From Diphasiastrum complanatum (taxonomy: Eukaryota > Streptophyta > Lycopodiopsida > Lycopodiales > Lycopodiaceae): a stretch of 64,000 nucleotides of DNA. The translations under genes and the position numbers were made by a program. Below are positions 25,714 through 37,900 of the stretch, in pieces. The notes under the pieces were generated by a model, which did not search any database, was not told the DNA's origin, and was given only the letters and a program-made list of their open reading frames with translations. Numbering within the stretch: the stretch's first letter is position 1; every line of letters starts with the position of its first letter. The stretch lies in assembly GCA_029204225.1 (NCBI GenBank), contig CM055103.1:38175648-38239647 (forward strand), read 5' to 3'.

Positions 25714-26149
25714 TGCTATTGAAATTGATGCCTTTGCTATGAGACATGGAGGCATCCGAGGTGTATCAGCCAGGAGAAATGATGTATCTCTATCTCATTA
25801 TTTGAAAAACTTTCAAAATAATGAGATTTGTATATATCATTCATCTTTTAATCCATGTGCAACTACTGTCATTATGGCCATCAAATCATTATCAGTTTGT
25901 TTAGGAGGCCATAAGTATGCAAGAGGAACATATAAAATAATTTTTGTGAAAAGGGATTTGGCTATTAAAAGATTGGGTTATACTCCCAATGAGACTACAA
26001 AAAGATCATCTGCAATGGCCCTTTATTCAAGTTACATTGATATGAGCAAAAGGAAAAATTTAGAATTTTTGGATCCATATGAAAGGATATTATTCCTTCA
26101 CGACAATACCATTCATCCGAATTTTGAAGAGGATGATGATGATAATTAA
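25714..26149 (+). CDS. Unrecognised ORF, probable downstream exon or second cistron
   Basis: The frame opens right after a tttacaag acceptor-like site (AG at 25712-25713) and runs through ATG 25739 to a stop at 26147, with an Asp/Glu-rich tail (FEEDDDDN). The upstream open segment and this one share base composition and orientation with the 24601 ORF. Possible donors are A/GTATAT at about 25507, which joins the 24601 frame in phase, and GTATGAG at about 25650, which does not join the intervening frame in phase. The core has Cys at scattered positions and a basic centre (KIIFVKRDLAIKRLGY). No family is recognised. Confidence 0.45.
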
Positions 26150-26760
26150 ACAATTTTCTGTAATAGAGTTTTGATATATTACAAGGATCTCTCTTTTGTT
26201 ATGAATTTTAATGTCTTTCGAAATATCGTAATACTTGGTGAGGTTTTAGCTTGATATCTAAATTGTGCTCTTCTATAAAACCACTGAAAAAGTTGAACTA
26301 AATATATATTTCTTGAATTGTGTCCTCCATGATTTGTTGCTCTATGAAATGCTCCCCTTGCTTGCCAATAAGATTTTCCATGCCTTGTGATGACCAGATA
26401 CTTAAGCTCTCATATTCCTTTGCAAAATAAGTTGCATGATAAGAAGGATGTGCTGCAAACAATAGTTTTGATTGGTTACATCAGTAGAAAAAAATATAAG
26501 CCTGAATGAGAAAATTACTAGATAATGATATGGATTAGCACCATGTAATGAGTAACATTGTCTTTTTCTCAACAATCACGTACAAATTTTACAAATGTGG
26601 TGCAATGATATTGCAAAGTCCTCATATCTTCTGATGATAGGTTTTCTTTTCTCATAACAGCTATGAGTTTGTCTAAGTTGGTCCACACTTGCCCCTTTTC
26701 CACTCGTTTACTTCCTTCCAGTGTTCGTGTGGCTTGAACAATTTCTCTCCAAATTTCGCA
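26150..26760. other. Spacer between the orphan gene and the copia element
   Basis: No gene recognised. The 26569-26835 minus-strand ORF runs antisense into the copia gag and has no domain. The 5' part of the copia element, including its 5' LTR and most of gag, should lie here if intact but does not; the junction is at about 26700-26765. Confidence 0.55.
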
Positions 26761-26764
26761 TATG

Positions 26765-28655
26765 AGCACTTTGTGGTGATGATCTCCACACAACCGGACC
26801 TCACCCTTCAAAAAATGACTAGTCATCTTCTTCAAGAAGAAATGTGGAGAAAGACTAGCAGTCTGTCCGTCAAAGACAAATCCATGGCTCTATACACCAA
26901 GAAGAAAGATCATTCCAAGGGCAAGAATCAGGTGTAGCAACAACATCAGAAGTCTCAGGCTCAGACTCAGCATGGTGGATCACGGAAGAAGCTCTTTTGC
27001 AGATATTGCAAGAGAGCTAATCACGACATCAAGGAGTGTTGCATCAGGATCTACAACGAGGCAAAGAAACAACAACAACAACAACAATCAGACTCCTCCA
27101 ACGCGGTCGAATTCAAGGAGCAAGACACACACTTGTTAATGGCTTACAACAGCAGTGAAGATTGTGATAGCTGGTACCTGGACAACGGCGCTATCCAACA
27201 CATGATCGCTCGCAAGGAATGGTTTACGGAGTACACAGCTTACAACAGAGACCAATTTATCTACCTCGGAGATTCTAGCACCATACGTGACGATCTGTCC
27301 ATTTGTGTTCCTAACGTCCTTCATGTTCCTCTGTTATCAGTCTCGAAGATAACTGATGAGGGCTACATTGTTACCTTCTCATCCGAGGAGTGTACAATAT
27401 TCAAGAAAGATACTACTCTGACGACGTGCACTAGAATAAAAAATCTTTACGTACTCTCTAATTCAGTTGCATTAGCTAGTATCTCTAATAAAAATGTAAA
27501 CGACAGTGCTATTTGGTGGCATAGTCGATTCGGACACGTGAATACAAGATCACTTTCTTATATGCTTTGTAATAATTTAGCTGATGGTTTGTATTTCCCG
27601 TCTTCATTAGATAGGAAGTCTTTCTTTTGTGAATCATGCATCTATGGGAAGCACTCTAGAAGCAAGTTTCCAAAATCACATTCCATCAAATCAAAACATG
27701 TATTAGATCTTGTACGTAGCGATCTTTGTGGTCCAATGCCAACTCCATCCTTAGGAGATGCAGTCTATTTCATCACTTTCATAGATGATTACTCCAGATG
27801 GTCTACAATCATGTTCACTAAGCACAAATCTAAAGCCTTTGAATGTTTCAGGAGATTCAAGGCCATGGCTGAGACACAAACGTCTAGGAAAGTGAAGGCA
27901 CTCCGAACTTATGGTGGTGGCAAATACATCTCCAACACATGGCTGAACATGGCATCAAAAGACAGTTCACTACTTCTTATTCACCTCAACAGAACGAGAT
28001 TGCAGAAAGGGAGAACCGAACTCTTCTCAACTCAGCCATATCAATGCTACATCAAGCACACCTACCTGCGAAGTTCTGGACAGAATCTACTACCACAGCC
28101 TGTTATGTACAAAACAGATCCAGCACCAAAGCCGTCAACAACAAGACTCCTTATGAAGTTTGGCATGGGCACAAGCTTAGTGTCAGCCATTTAAAAATCT
28201 TTGGTTGTATATGTTTTGTTCACATTTCTAAACAGCTAAGGAAGAAACTAGATCATAGGACAAATAGATGTATTTTCATTGGCTATCTTGATGAACATAA
28301 AGCCTATAAAGTATATGATCCATCCACCAATGTAGTGTTTGTCTCTAGGGATGTAATATTTCAAGAACATGCATATTATGATTTCAAACAGCCATTGATA
28401 GATGATGCTATGTTATTTCATCCTATTCTACGTAGCATTCAACCTTCCAACGTTGATGATTCTTCTACTGAATATGTAGCTACAGCTACAGAAACTGAGC
28501 AGCAGACATTACCTATCACCAGACCAAACCAAGCAAGCTCGAGCATATCTGGAGAAGTTCAAGAAAAAGAATCAACACATCCTGGTCAACCCAACGTCCG
28601 CAGATCCTCACAGACTCGGACAGTTCTTGAGATGTATGCACCTCAATCATTCTAG
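26765..28655 (+). pseudogene. copia gag end, protease and integrase
   Basis: The frame from about 26765 carries a UBN2-type gag end (LTLQKMTSHLLQEEM), a TAG at 26935-26937, then, in the same frame, the zinc knuckle CRYCKRANHDIKEC (CX2CX4HX4C, about 26997-27038) and protease WYLDNGAIQHM at about 27172. The usual D-S/T-G active site reads D-N-G. GAG-pre-integrase follows (WWHSRFGHVN and CESCIYGKHSRSKF), then the integrase core with first Asp in VRSDLCGPM. The motif usually SDNGGEY reads TYGGGKY, so the second catalytic Asp is gone. A frameshift near 27945 leads to SPQQNEIAERENRTL with the catalytic Glu, and on to FGCICFVH and a stop at 28653. Confidence 0.92.
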
Positions 28656-28667
28656 ACTTCATCAGAA

Positions 28668-29948
28668 GAACCAAAGAGCCTAGCCGAAGCAATCAACTCC
28701 AAAGATGCTGTGAAGTGGCAAGAAGCTATGGAAAGCAAGTACAACTCACTTTTGACGAACCAGACCTGGACACTGGTCGACTTTCTCACTCACAAGAGAG
28801 TTATCAACAACAAGTGGATCTTCAAGAAGAAGATCAACTCTACTGGTTCCATTGCTAAATGGAAAGCATGGCTGGTGGCCAAGGGATTCACTCAAGTCCA
28901 AGGAGTGGATTACCAAGAAATTTTTAGTCCTGTCGTCAAGATGTAGTCAATCAAGACTCTGATTGCGTTAGCAGCCACGAAAGACCTCGAAATGCACCAA
29001 ATGGATGTCAAAACAACATTTCTCAATGGCAACATCGAAGAGGAGCTGTATACCTTCCAACCAGAAGGATTCAAAGTCAAAGACCAAGAGCACAAAGTGT
29101 GCAAGCTGCACAAAGCAATCTACGGTCTGAAACAAGTCGCATGGTTTAGGAACTGTCCATTCTTTGCCAGGAATTCACATTACTAGAGATAGACTTCAGA
29201 AGAAGATCTGTCTTAGTCAGTAGGCATATCTAAAAGGCATTTTAGAAAAAATTCATATGTCTGATTGCAAACCAATTGATACTCCAATGGATCCAAGTAT
29301 AGTATTGACTAAACCTTCTTGTGTTGCGATTGATAGTGAGGTACTTGTCTTAGTGAAGTACTAGATTTAGGATACACTGTTAGCACGTTAAGTCAATTCA
29401 TGTCTAATCCTATGATCTCTCATTGGAAAGCATTGAAGAGAGTGATGAGATATATTCAGGGAAGTTTAGATCACATCTTATGTTATGATGAAAATGTTAT
29501 CAACCCACTCGTCCTACGAGGCTATTTTGACTCAGATTGGGGAGGAACAGTCTCTACCAGAAAATCTACCTCCAGGTTCTATTTCTATCTGACAGGGGGA
29601 CCGATTTCTTGGAACTCAAGGAAGCAAAAATCAGTTGCGCTTTCTTCGACATAGGTAGAGTACATCATCGCAGCATGCCAAGCTTCAAAAGAAGCTATAT
29701 GGATCAGGTTATTACTTCACGACTTACATCACACTCAGTTCAATATTATCACCATTTTGTGTGACAACTTGAGCTGTATTTCACTGTCACTAAATCCCAG
29801 ATTTCATGGCAAATCCAAGCACATAGAAATCCAGTATTATTTCATTCGGGAGAAAGTTTTCTCAGGGAAAGTGATCTTTCAATACTGCTCCACAATGGAA
29901 ATGGTCGCAGACAACTTCACCAAAGTGCTTCCCAAGATCAAGCATTAG
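28668..29948 (+). pseudogene. copia RT (core deleted) and RNase H
   Basis: RT starts with KWQEAMESKYNSLLTNQTW and runs through NKWIFKKKINSTGSI, GVDYQEIFSPVVKM and, after a TAG at 28945, MDVKTTFLNGNIEEELY and HKAIYGLKQVAWF. The sequence then jumps at about 29150-29165 to ITRDRLQKKICLSQ, removing the palm with the YVDD catalytic box. After a further break the RNase H part follows: SHWKALKRVMRYIQGSLDH, GYFDSDWGG, STRKSTS, SWNSRKQKSVALSST, a TAG at 29652, and the KHIEIQYYFIREKV and DNFTKVLPK end. The missing YVDD rules out RT activity. Confidence 0.92.
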
Positions 29949-30012
29949 AAGTTCTTCAGCATGCTGAACTTGACGAAGATACCAAGGCACCAACCGTGAC
30001 CTTAAGGGGGAC

Positions 30013-31261
30013 TGTTGGAAATTAAGCCCACAGTTGCCTCCTTGGTGAATGATAACTTAGACAGCCATTCACTTGAAGAATGTCTACAACAGACTTTCGA
30101 CTGCTGATTGCTAGCAAAGGGTAACCAATCCCATCATAATTTTAAGTTCAGATGTTAAGTTTAATAACTTGAAGTCATTGAAGAATTGGCCATCTTCCAG
30201 ACTTCGACAAAACTTGCATTTAGAACAAGTCTGCAGATTTGCATTATTTTTGAACAGTCTACAGAAATACACTAAGTGTCGCAGTTCGCATTTTTCGCAC
30301 TTTCTCGAAAATTGCAACACTTACCTTCGACTTCTTCCGTTCAATTATTTTGAAGAAGTCAACTTGTTCATAGTTCAACAGTTTAACTATTTTCAACACC
30401 TTCACCCCTTTTTCGCATTTTTCCAAAAAATGCGAAGAGAGAGAAAATTTCAGAAGGTCCTCTATTTTCAAGGGTTAAACTACTAAAGACACCTTCGCCA
30501 ACTTTTAAGGGCACCTTCAGCTTTCCCAAAAAGAGCGAAAGAGTTGAACTGTTAAAGAGATCTTCGCCATTTCAACTTTCTAAGGGAATGTTACAACTTG
30601 TTTAAAGGCACCTTTGGCTTTTTCACGAAACCCCGAAAAGAGAGAAAAAATGCCGAAGGTTGTCTGTTTTGAATGAGGAACGTTCCCAACCACTTCCCGT
30701 AATGTGTGAAGTGAGAGAAAACCACTTCACATAAAATGCGAAGTGAGAGATTTTTGCGACGTCCTCATCCGCGTCAACAATACTGATTTGTTGACCGTAT
30801 ACATACTATGTACAGTTGTCACAAAAGCCATATACTTCCAAGTACAATGGCTTTCCTGATTAGGTGACAAACATTCAATGTAATTAATACACGGATGAAA
30901 TCTATAAATAGATCATCCAAGCACCTGCTCCGTCCATGAGATGTATTATTTGAGCCTCCCAGTTACGTCGTCAATTTTTTGTTGTAATTGTTATTTGTAT
31001 TGTGCTTCAGTGTAATATAACAACAACACGTTTTTATCTGTGTATAACGTAGATGAATGCTTGTTGTGATTGAATGCACTCTATCGCTGTTTTATTGCGC
31101 TTGTTTACTCACTCTGATCAGAACACGAATGTCTACAACTCCTCAGTTTCTGATCAGACAATGGCTGTCTTTGACGCCTGAGAAACTTGCGATATCATAC
31201 TGCTCTTCCATTTATTTCATAACTGTACTTCACATTGAATCTGATTTCAGTTGTACCAACA
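30013..31261 (+). repeat. 3' LTR of the copia element
   Basis: It starts TGTTGG directly after the polypurine tract and ends CCAACA, a perfect 6-bp terminal inverted repeat. It holds a TATA box (TATAAATA, 30903-30910) that would start transcripts near 30935, followed by T-rich sequence. Within U3 words such as cttcgc, tcgcattttt and gcgaa recur between 30280 and 30760 as diverged short repeats. No 5' partner exists in the window. Confidence 0.85.
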
Positions 31262-34200
31262 CAAATCATTTCTAATCTCTTCGATGGACTGTACTCTCAT
31301 TTTAGAGTATGAATTAGTTTTTAAGATCCTGTTGGGCAATCAAAACACAAAAAGCTATGATTATCTCTAGCATAAACTGTCTATTAGACTATTTTTGCAC
31401 CTAGCAGCCGCTTAGAACGGGAGAGTTGTTCCGCAATATTCCTGCTCTCTTCTCCATTCTCGTTCTTCCTTCTAACTTGCCCCCATCATGCAGGTGAAGG
31501 CGAGGTTGTCACTCCCAGCGACGGACCCCTATGCTACATTGACGACACAACTACTATCGACAAATTCATTGTGGTTTCTTCAATCAATTTTAAATTATCT
31601 ATAACTGGGAAATAATTTAGCTTTTAGTGAAATATTGGGATTCACTCTAACTGATAAACTCAGTGTAGTCAATTTATTAATCAATTTTGATTTTTCAGAA
31701 AAGTTCAATTCACGTAATTCAAAAAATTCTGACGAAGATACTGTAGTATAAAAGGCAATCGAAATCGAAAAATCAAAATACTATGCGATTCCTAATGTCA
31801 CTAAACCAATGTCAATCTAGTATGCAAAGCACAATATATCAATTACAAAACGTCACTACGGAATTTTTTACGTAAACTTCAGTTTTATGAAATTTGTCAG
31901 CCAATATCACTGTTTTGTGACCCAATTGTCAGATCACATGCGTATGACCCTCAAATCGACTGTAAATTCCTCATGAATGTCAAAATCACACTGAGAATGA
32001 ATTCTATAAATGATGGTGTCGTAGGGCGAGTTTGGCCATCTTATATAGACCTTAGAACCCCCTGTGCATGTGGTAATGCAATGTCCTAACTCCCCTATAC
32101 ATAAATTCCACTAGAATAGAGTCTCTATGCTTGGATACTCTATTCATAGATTGCTATTGATACTCTACACATGCATATACGGTCCCAAACCTTGTACTAA
32201 CTCCAAATAGTGTGTTTGGGCCTCACAAGGTTATTAATTCCTTGCGGGTCACATCCAGTATGATGTGGCATAACTAATAAGTTTGATTCACGGGAGCACC
32301 GGGTATCCAAGTCTAGTAGGACTATACTGAATCCTATGTTCAGGACGTGGACATAACACATTCACTCGTAGGTTTCCAAGGGTTGGAGATACCTTGTGGC
32401 AAGATGGCAACGAAGGCACATTCATGATGGTTTTTGGAGCATATACCTCACATGAGGTGGGATATGAAAGAAGCATACAAGCATTCAACCATTTGATTAT
32501 TTTAAAAAATGCTTTTTGTTGTTTCATAGAGCAACCAGAGGTTGATACATGGAGGGATCCATTCATTATGTTTCTATTTGTTTCTTCATGTAGCTTTTTC
32601 ATCATGTTACGCAAAAATTGATGTACGAAATAGTGAAGCATTCAATATGGACACTATTTTGTATATCAATTATGAAGTCTTTCGATGTCATATTTATAGA
32701 TACTTAGAGGAAAGATACATTTTTAAGGAGTCAATTCTTAAGATAACACAAAGTTTTGACGTGAAACTAGCAAGTATAGTTAAAGAGGGAGTGTGAAAAA
32801 TTGTTAGCTTACACTTGACTAATTTTGGTCATTTCAGCCATTTTAGAGGCCAAACTTGTGAATAAGATTCACACGAATTTCTCACACGTGTGAAATCAGA
32901 GTACATGACTACTTTTGGTTGGGTCCAAGTTCATTTGGTCATTTACAAATAGCTCATTTTTAGAGTTACTTGACAATTTTGGCCAATATAGGCTAGTTTT
33001 GGCCAAGTTGTGGGTAACTTAGGGCAAATGACTATAAAAAGAGGAGAGAGTCACCACTTTCAACTATAAATAACAAGTTCAACACTGGAAATCTGCCTTT
33101 GCTATGCTTTAGTGGAGTTTTCACTTCTACTCTTCTCTCTTCTTTACATTGATGTAGTGTGAATGTTAGTAGCTTGTTTTGAATGATGTTAGGGTTGATT
33201 AAAATAGCATATTTGATGTTGTATGAACTAGTGGGCCATACCACAAGGCCTGATCAAAGCCATTTTTAGTTTGGCTGAAGTTCTATGTGCTTTTTGGATC
33301 TAAGTTTTTCACATGACACCTCAACTCTGAGCAAATCGTTACAATAACTTGTTGTGACGAAACTAAAACATGAAATTGGTATTTAATACTTTCATGAGTA
33401 ATACACATTGTCATAAGTGACAACTAGCGTGAGGAATATAACTTGCTCCTTATTGAAAGCTTAAATGAAAATTTTGTACAAAGTGAAATATGCTAATCCC
33501 ATGAGCATGACACTTCAACTTTGAAGGGAACATGTTCCTTTCTCAACGAAATGTATAATTTACACATTCATGTATAAACACACCCACACACACCCACACA
33601 CCCACATATATATTTGCATACATTATTAAGCAACTAATGTTATAATATAGAACATCTATAAAATTTGGCCAAGCCATTTATGGAGTTGAGCTCCTTACAT
33701 GTCATTACACACTCGTAATGGATACCTTGTGACTATTATGACCATCTTTTGAATAGATTAAAAAGCAAAATATATATGTACTTTTTTTAAAACAAAGGTG
33801 CTGCGTTTCTTACCCTGCATGTCTGTAGACTTGCCACGTGGTTAGTCAAAGTCAAACTACTTATTATGCTTCATAATGTACATGTAAAAACAATCAAGGT
33901 ACCCATTATGCAATGAAATGTGTTGGCCCTCGAACAAAGTACATTTTGCCCCATTCGGCTTCCCAAAATTTTTTAAGCTCTAAAAAGTTTTGGGAAGCCA
34001 AACTAGGCAGAACTTACTTTGACAACACCTTCCATAATACATCAAAATTTTAAGCTGCATTTTATTGGTGAGTTTTCAATTTCAAGGGGTTTTTAAATGT
34101 TTGACTTAGTCATGAAGCATAGCTTTATTTATTAGGTTTGCAAGATAAATTTCCAACATGGCCTTCAAATGATATTTTATTTCTCTCCTTTGGTTGAAGG

Positions 34201-34922
34201 GCAATGCAGTTCCCAATTGCAAGGCCCAGGCAGCCCAATCATGGGCCCTACCGCGCAATCGCAACTGCTCATGCTCTGAGGCCTGACGTTCTCTCAAAGA
34301 CAGGTACACGTCACTTATTATGTAGGGTTTGCCCGTCACAACGACGGGACAAAACTTAAAAGCCTTTGCTCGGTCGTGGCTATCGTCATAAGCATATCTA
34401 CGAGGCGGAGGCAGTCGCACGATGGCGATGGTGATGGCGACGATGATGCAGTTGGATCGGGTTTTGGATTGCAAGCTTTTGTGTGCATCATAGTTCTCCT
34501 CTACATCAATCTGAAAATATGCATAGTATTTCAACATAAGCTCTATAACAAAGTTTCATCAACTGCGAACAGTTGATATTTTTGACGACTAGGCATTGAT
34601 TTATGTTGGACCTGGACTTGGCTAGCACTGAGCAGTAAGATGATTTCATCGCTGTGAGATAATCGTTTTGGAAGACTCCTCCGGGGGCCACTGTCTACAT
34701 GGTGCATCTACTATCTCTGTAAATCTTCATTCATTGTCCCTTCTCAACCATCACCTAGTTTGAGCTTTGTTTATTCAGGTATTGTGTTCCGACTCTGTAG
34801 TTGCTACTGCAGTTTTTATAATAACGTTTCAAAAAAAGGCGTTGAATCAGATTGGGCAAGCGTGCTAGCTTTGGAGATGTCGCTTTGCGATTAGGGTTTT
34901 TGGGCTTATCAAAAAAGTGGAC
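31262..34922. other. Intergenic region upstream of the GT8 gene
   Basis: No gene recognised. A short CA-rich tract lies at about 33580-33610. The segment 32796-33250 is TA-rich with cacacgtgtga palindromes. From about 34200 the sequence becomes more GC-rich, with GATGGC-type triplets (34410-34450), and leads to the GT8 start; this is likely promoter and 5'UTR. A 143-codon minus-strand ORF at 34106-34537 overlaps it and shows no domain. Confidence 0.5.
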
Positions 34923-37900
34923 ATGGAAGGAAGAAGCATCTTTATGTGCCTTTTGGTTTTGGTTTGTGTCACAATCTTTTGTTTCGCTGCGGAAGCGAAT
35001 TCGATGTCTGAGAGAGGGGTATCTTTGCAAAAGGCTTTGAAAAAGACAGAAACATCCCAAGTCTATGTTACGTTGCTATACGGGAATGAATTTCTGCTGG
35101 GTGTACGGACCTTAGGAAAATCCATAAGGGACACAGGAACAACAAAAAATATGGTTGTTCTAGTCTCAGACGGAGTCACCTTTGAGGCTATCCAACTATT
35201 GAAGGTTCGTATCCCTTTATCTTTCTCCTTGATTTTCTTCCGTTGGTTGCACGTGAAAGAGCAGCGTTGTAGAGCTTATTATCTTCCCAAAAATCTAAAA
35301 TCACTGCAAATATGCTTTTGACTTCTTTCTGAAGCATTCTGGTTTACTGTGGTTACCTTGTGGGTGCATAGGCAGGCAGATGGATGGATTGTTGAACATA
35401 TTCACTTACTTGCCAATCCAAACCGTCATCGACCGGCACGCTTTTGGGGTGTATACACCAAGCTAAAAATTTTCAACATGACCGAGTATGAGAAAGGTTT
35501 GTTTGAGTGTTGATTGTTTAGTTTTTCCAGTCGGTAGCTCTTGACTTTCATATTTGTTGGATGAGTTATGGTGGCAATTAGTGTATTTCTTGTATAACTG
35601 AAATTCTAAATTAGAAGAATGTGTATGCTGATTTTGGAAGAGTTTAGGCCATGTGTCTTCTCTTTGTATGCACTGAAAGCAATCATAATGGAGTTTGTGA
35701 GAATATGTAGATTTTCAATCGATTGAATCTGTTTTTACCTTGAAACCTCCCATCTTGAGTAGAGGCTTCACTAACTATTCTTCTCATAAGTTTAATCAGT
35801 CATATTCAGAGACTTAGATTTTTGATCTTATCAAGAGTTCTTGAGGTGACAATGTTTCAAGTATCATATCTGGATGCATAATCTTTTATCATGTGCATTA
35901 AGGTCTTTCCTCTTGTATGGCAGTTGTTTATCTCGATGCGGACACAATTGTTCTAAAAAGCATTGAAGACCTATTTGATTGCCAAGGATTTTGCGCCAAC
36001 CTAAAACATTCGGAGAAGTTGAATTCAGGGGTAATGGTTGTGGAACCTTCATGGCAATTGTTTGAGGATATGTTGTCAAAAGTGGAGTCTCTCTATTCAT
36101 ACACTGGAGGTATGATACTAAAACTTTTCTAACCTTTCAATTATCAATTATATTGTGGAAAATGTCAAATGTTGGGGCTTGTAGTGGGTTTCTTTCCTTG
36201 CCTATCCTCAACCCAAGATCTAATCAATCTAGCATCGAGGAGAAAAAGTTAGTTGTCACGCGTATATTCGTTCCCATGAGAGCGATAGTATAGTTCAGAT
36301 TTTAGCATGAATGGAAGATTCACATCTAACTCTAACATCCATTAACCCTAAGCATTAACATTACATCCATTAACACTAGATCCACGATGAAGATAGCTTA
36401 CCTTTCTCTTTCTCCCTTTCTCTCTCATAAAAAGTATAAAAACATGCAATCCCAATAACAATCAGATCCAACAATTAGCAAACACAATAAAAGCATGAGA
36501 GATGGAAGAAAAGTGATAACCAATCTGCTTTATTGAAATGAAGATGTGTACATGTGTAGGAAACTCGAGTATTCAAATTTAAAAAAGAGTGGAAACCATC
36601 CAAATTGGAGGGAAACCCAACTTTATTCACTAACTTGACATTTAGGCCTTGCGACATTAAATGTCCCACAAAAAGGCCTAAAGTCCTTTTATTGACTTTC
36701 TAATTAATCAAATCTCTATGTGATCATCGGGTTGGACTTACACACGCAGGGTGCCAAATCCCTCTCACTTATTAACTAGGGTTAGGGTTGCCTTGGGATC
36801 CGCAAACCTTCCAACAGGGCTAAAATGTTGGTAATAGTTTTCTATGCGTCTTATGTTAAACATTGGGGTATTTTGGAAACGTCTAATGCTTATGTTCATG
36901 CGTAACTGTGAAATCAATCATCTATGCTCTAACATTTCCCTCAAGGGTTGAAGAATTGGTATATGTGCATCTTAATATCATAATCATTCTTTATTACCTT
37001 GATTTGATAAATTTTTGCTTGTCAACGAGAGTAATGCAGGTGATCAAGGATTCCTTAATTCCTATTTTGATGAGTTCCCAAATGCACATCTTTTTAATCC
37101 TAACTTGACTCTCGAGGAAAGAAAAAGAAGACTTGCACCAAAGATGGAACGATTATCAACCCTTTATAATGCAGATGTCGGTCTATACATGCTTGCTAAT
37201 AAGGTACTTGGAGACTTCTTGATAGATTATAATCAAGCTATTGTTTTGTGTAAACTTGTCGAGGTTAGGATTGATTGTGTGGATTAGTTGTTGGAAATTT
37301 CTACGCTTTCTCACAACTACATAATGGACTGTCAAAGGTAGCATGCAAGCATTTCAAGACTTTGAATGTTTTTCGAGCATATGCATCTTATTTAAACTCT
37401 CTTTAAACCCTCCATCTATGCAAATAGAAATTCTAATACGAGTAGTGTAACCTAATCATTCTTTTGAAAAACCTCTGTCTACACCTTTGAAATCTTATTA
37501 TGTGTATCAAAAAATCTTCAATGTGTATGCTAAAACTCATTTGTCTAGTAGGATATAAAGATTTGAATCCACCTCCTAAACGTTCGAGTGGAGATCGATA
37601 TCTTAAATCCTAATACTAATACGTTATATAATATTCAATTTTTCAAAAAACAATCATAGAAATACACTAAATATAGATCGCATAGATGCTTAACCTTGTG
37701 TCAAACACAACCGGTGGAATGTCGATATGCCCCTTTTGTTGTGTGGGAAAACCTTAAAATTTTTATACCTTATATGAAATAAGAAATGGTGCCAAAGCAA
37801 ACTAATTGAAGGTATTGTCAGTATAGGAAATGTGGAAAGACAATACATGGATACAAATTTGTTGGCTTTGTTTTGCAATAATTTCTGTAGGAGTTTGACA

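Larger units (their letters stand above)
26760..31261 (+). mobile_element. Ty1/copia retrotransposon, 5'-truncated, with 3' LTR
   Basis: Gag end, protease, integrase, RT and RNase H follow in copia order on the plus strand, then a polypurine tract (AAGGGGGA, about 30004-30011) and a 1249-bp 3' LTR. The 5' LTR, primer site and gag N-terminus are missing. It is inactive: a TAG in gag (26935), frameshift in integrase (about 27945), a stop in RT (28945) and a deletion of the RT core. Confidence 0.93.

Noticed and set aside
24601-26149. Assignment of the orphan ORFs to an endogenous plant pararetrovirus
   Set aside because: No RT, protease, movement-protein or coat-protein signature and no tRNA-Met primer site were found nearby, so the idea stays unsupported.
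34106-34537. 143-codon ORF on the minus strand upstream of the GT8 gene
   Set aside because: No domain, and it overlaps the likely promoter and 5'UTR of the plus-strand gene in locally GC-richer DNA, where stops are rarer.
34917-34922. GTG at 34917 as the GT8 start
   Set aside because: The in-frame ATG at 34923 begins a proper signal peptide; plant genes rarely use GTG.
36777-36792. Telomere-like ctagggttagggtt
   Set aside because: Barely two units inside a dispersed repeat; too short to call an interstitial telomere.
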